From the NCBI GenBank assembly GCA_029861535.1, contig JAOTZC010000002.1, forward strand, positions 164,668 to 228,667: a stretch of 64,000 nt of DNA, read 5' to 3'. The stretch's first letter is position 1. Each line of letters starts with the position of its first letter. Below are positions 61,980 through 64,000 of this stretch, in pieces. The DNA is from Gammaproteobacteria bacterium (GTDB lineage Bacteria; Pseudomonadota; Gammaproteobacteria; Steroidobacterales; Woeseiaceae). Below the pieces are notes generated by a model. That model did not search any database and was not told where the DNA came from. It saw only the letters and a list, made by a program, of their open reading frames with translations. The position numbers and the translations under genes are program-made.

Positions 61980-63323
61980 TCAATCGTTGGCGACGCTATT
62001 GGCCTGCGCGTAAAAGTCGATGCGGCGCGTTAGGTACATCACTAGTGCCAAGGTAATCCATAATCCGATCGCGCCGGCAAGCAGTGCATAGCTTTCTGCT
62101 TTGAGTGTCATGTACAGAAAGCTGTACAAACCCGCAAGAATGAGCGCCATCATCAGTCCGCGTTTCCGACCGCTCAGCACGGCGGCGCTGTAACCGGCGA
62201 TGAGACCCGCTGATGCGCTTGCGCTGACCAGGTAGGCCCAACCAAAGCCAATGTGCTCGGCAAGTGATAGCAGTAATAGATAAAAAATCGCGTTCGAAAA
62301 GCCAACCAGCAGATACTGCAGCGGATGAAGACGCAGGTTTGCCATGACCTCGAATAGAAAATAAGCGACAAACGACAAGCCGATAAACAACACCGCGTAT
62401 TTGGTCGCACGTAGTGTCAACTGATACAGACTGACCGGTAAATAGAAGTTGACGCCGAAAGCAGATTGATGAGCTTGAGCAACCGGTCGCAGGCGATCGG
62501 TCCATTGCCAAGGCAGGGCACGACCGAGACTCGCGATTTGCCAGTCGGCCGTAAATCCGTCGCCAGTAATCTGGCGCGACTTCGGCAGATAATTGCCGAG
62601 GAAGCTCGGCGATGACCAGTCCGATGACATGGAAACGCGTGTCGTGTCGCCGAGCGGCGTGAACCGCAGGCTGTCACTGCCGTTGACATGCAGGGTCATC
62701 GAAAAGTGAACCGTTTGTTCGGCAGATGCCGAATCAATCAGAGCGCCGATGGGAGCGATAATCGGCGGTGGCATGTCGCCGAAGAATTGTTGTCCGCCGG
62801 CTTCAAATTTCCGAGCCTTGTCGTTGATATCGATAACTGGTGTTTCCGCGATCGCGCGTGCGTCGGAAACGAAGATGGCGACACTTGCCTTGTCCCAATG
62901 GATACGTGCGGTCTCAATGCCCAGCAACTCGATGTTCGGGCTGTTGAATTCGCCGTCGATCGAAATGGCAGCGCTATAAATAGGTACTTTATGCAGGCCG
63001 CGGTAGCGAATCTCTGGATTGACGCGGGTGTCAAAATTTAGAGACTCCGGCAACAAATACAGTCGGCTCTCTTCGATAATTTCGCCGCCGTTGGAATTAA
63101 AGTGTCTTAGCGTGAACGGCACGATCAGCACGGGGCCCGCGATCAGCTGCTCATTACCCCACGAGCGCATGATGTCGTGACGGGCCTGTTGATGGATCGA
63201 ATCACGATCATGCACAACGCCCTTTATCATTGAGACCGGTATTAGAAGAATAAGAATTAGGCCGCCGATGACCAGTGTCTTGACGGATGTGGAGCGTTTC
63301 AGGCCCTGAATCGCTGATTGCAT
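61980..63323 (-). CDS. creD: Cell envelope integrity protein CreD
   Basis: A 447-residue inner-membrane protein. It starts with one membrane helix (LVIGGLILILLIPVSMIKG), has a large beta-rich periplasmic domain (about 40-300; includes AGPVLIVPF and VKTLVIGG-adjacent repeats) and ends with five membrane helices (from about 300). These features match CreD, induced by CreBC in Enterobacteriaceae; no creBC is in view. It is downstream of the flotillin-like gene (85-base gap). Confidence 0.92.
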   Translation of the reverse strand: MQSAIQGLKRSTSVKTLVIGGLILILLIPVSMIKGVVHDRDSIHQQARHDIMRSWGNEQLIAGPVLIVPFTLRHFNSNGGEIIEESRLYLLPESLNFDTRVNPEIRYRGLHKVPIYSAAISIDGEFNSPNIELLGIETARIHWDKASVAIFVSDARAIAETPVIDINDKARKFEAGGQQFFGDMPPPIIAPIGALIDSASAEQTVHFSMTLHVNGSDSLRFTPLGDTTRVSMSSDWSSPSFLGNYLPKSRQITGDGFTADWQIASLGRALPWQWTDRLRPVAQAHQSAFGVNFYLPVSLYQLTLRATKYAVLFIGLSFVAYFLFEVMANLRLHPLQYLLVGFSNAIFYLLLLSLAEHIGFGWAYLVSASASAGLIAGYSAAVLSGRKRGLMMALILAGLYSFLYMTLKAESYALLAGAIGLWITLALVMYLTRRIDFYAQANSVAND

Positions 63324-63408
63324 AGCTCATCTCCCTTGTTCTAGGGAGATGAGACCATTCAAAAATGCGCGGCCCGTGATCTCAATATGGCCAAATGTGG
63401 CAGCGGTA

Positions 63409-64000
63409 TCAGGTGTCCGCAGCGCGCGGCGGTGTTGGCCTGTCACGCTTCGTTGATTTTTTGGCTGGCACTTCGTCTTTCGTGCCCTCGACTCTGCCAA
63501 GCGCCTCGGGCAGTTCGATGCCGGCCTGTTTTGCCAGGTCATGGATCGGCGGCAACGCACCAATCATGCCGCGCAGAAAACCGGCGGTTGCTGACGATGC
63601 ATCATCGTTGCCGTTGCCGCTGTCCCACACCGTGATCTTGTCGATCTTCAGGTTTTGAATGGCCTTGACCTGTTCGGCGACAAGCGTTGGCAGCTGTTCG
63701 ATCATTAACAGCGCTGGAGCGATGTCCTTGCGGTCCGCGCAAGCTTCGAGCAGCCGCTGGTAACCGATCGACTTAGCTTCCAGCACTTTGCGTGTGCCTT
63801 CAGCTTCTGCCGTATATTTCGCAAGTACGGCGTCGGCCTCACCGGCCGCAATGCGCCGAATGCGCTCAGCTTCCGCATCGGCGTCGATTTCAACCTTGCG
63901 CTGTTCGACGATTTGCCTCGACACCTCAATTTTCTCGAGTCGTGCAATTTCAGCTTCTTTCTCGGCGGTCAAAACATCTCGAGTAGCCTCCGCCATTGCG
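63409..64000 (-). CDS. Flotillin-like protein, C-terminal part (5' end outside window)
   Basis: The frame stays open to the right edge. The visible part is the end of a flotillin: a long helix rich in Glu/Ala/Lys/Arg (VLTAEKEAEIARLEKIEVSR ... EADAVLAKYTAEAEGTRKVL), then a helical AKSIGYQRLLEACADRKDIA segment, and the flotillin tail (QNLKIDKITVWDSGNG). Flotillins form membrane microdomains through an N-terminal PHB/SPFH domain, which should be to the right. A Lys/Arg-rich extreme tail is present. Confidence 0.85.
   Translation of the reverse strand, partial: AMAEATRDVLTAEKEAEIARLEKIEVSRQIVEQRKVEIDADAEAERIRRIAAGEADAVLAKYTAEAEGTRKVLEAKSIGYQRLLEACADRKDIAPALLMIEQLPTLVAEQVKAIQNLKIDKITVWDSGNGNDDASSATAGFLRGMIGALPPIHDLAKQAGIELPEALGRVEGTKDEVPAKKSTKRDRPTPPRAADT

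Noticed and set aside
1..64000. CRISPR array, rRNA genes, transposase or integrase genes
   Set aside because: None seen. The dispersed repeats at 29-36 kb are not evenly spaced and have no cas genes nearby.

Overview
The window looks like a chromosomal segment of a marine-type gammaproteobacterium. Evidence for this is the gammaproteobacterial gene orders glyQ-glyS-gmhB-plsC, glnA-ntrB-ntrC, secB-gpsA, grxC-rhodanese, envC-ctp-yibQ, dtd-tatABC and uvrD-trkA-trkH, together with many exported peptidases. A member of the Woeseiales/Steroidobacterales neighbourhood would fit, but genus is not provable from the sequence alone. Most genes are GC-rich with strong third-position G/C preference; 22.7-29.3 kb is visibly more AT-rich.

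Layout. 1-9.5 kb: end of a glutathione-transferase-like gene, a small lipoprotein, an M13 metallopeptidase, then the leftward operon glyQ-glyS-gmhB-plsC followed by an M28 peptidase. 9.5-14.4 kb: nitrogen control, with glnA behind a sigma-54 promoter and two NtrC-type operators, a DUF4124 gene, ntrB and ntrC. 14.4-22.4 kb: pyrD (class 1B type), trmL, gpsA, secB, grxC, a rhodanese, envC, an S41 protease, a YibQ-like deacetylase and a six-domain Kazal inhibitor. 22.5-29.3 kb: an AT-richer island beginning at a tRNA-Arg 3' remnant and holding four unusual genes: an OLD-like ATPase/TOPRIM protein, a protein joining an RNAP alpha-CTD-like and a sigma region 4-like domain, a small winged-helix-like protein, and a GHKL ATPase. 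This is the best candidate for an undescribed (probably defence) system. 29.3-37.2 kb: a patchwork of single accessory genes separated by copies of one inverted-repeat family; one gene has integron-cassette-like edges.

37.2-48.7 kb: a HerA-like ATPase, an AbgT transporter, an M2 peptidase, a POT peptide transporter, tatABC, dtd and a TRAP solute-binding protein. 48.7-64 kb: a TPR signalling protein, TRAP permease subunits, trkH, trkA, uvrD, a TPR/beta-barrel protein, a leftward sigma / anti-sigma / acidic-protein operon, a methyltransferase, creD and the end of a flotillin-like gene.

Themes. M13, M28 and M2 peptidases plus POT and AbgT carriers point to growth on peptides. Three genes (ntrB, gpsA and the TPR/beta-barrel gene) have no ATG, GTG or TTG where the protein should begin, suggesting rare initiation codons. 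Two intergenic elements share a nearly identical 29-base loop but have unrelated long palindromic arms. A c-di-GMP-I-like leader fragment lies before an amidohydrolase gene.
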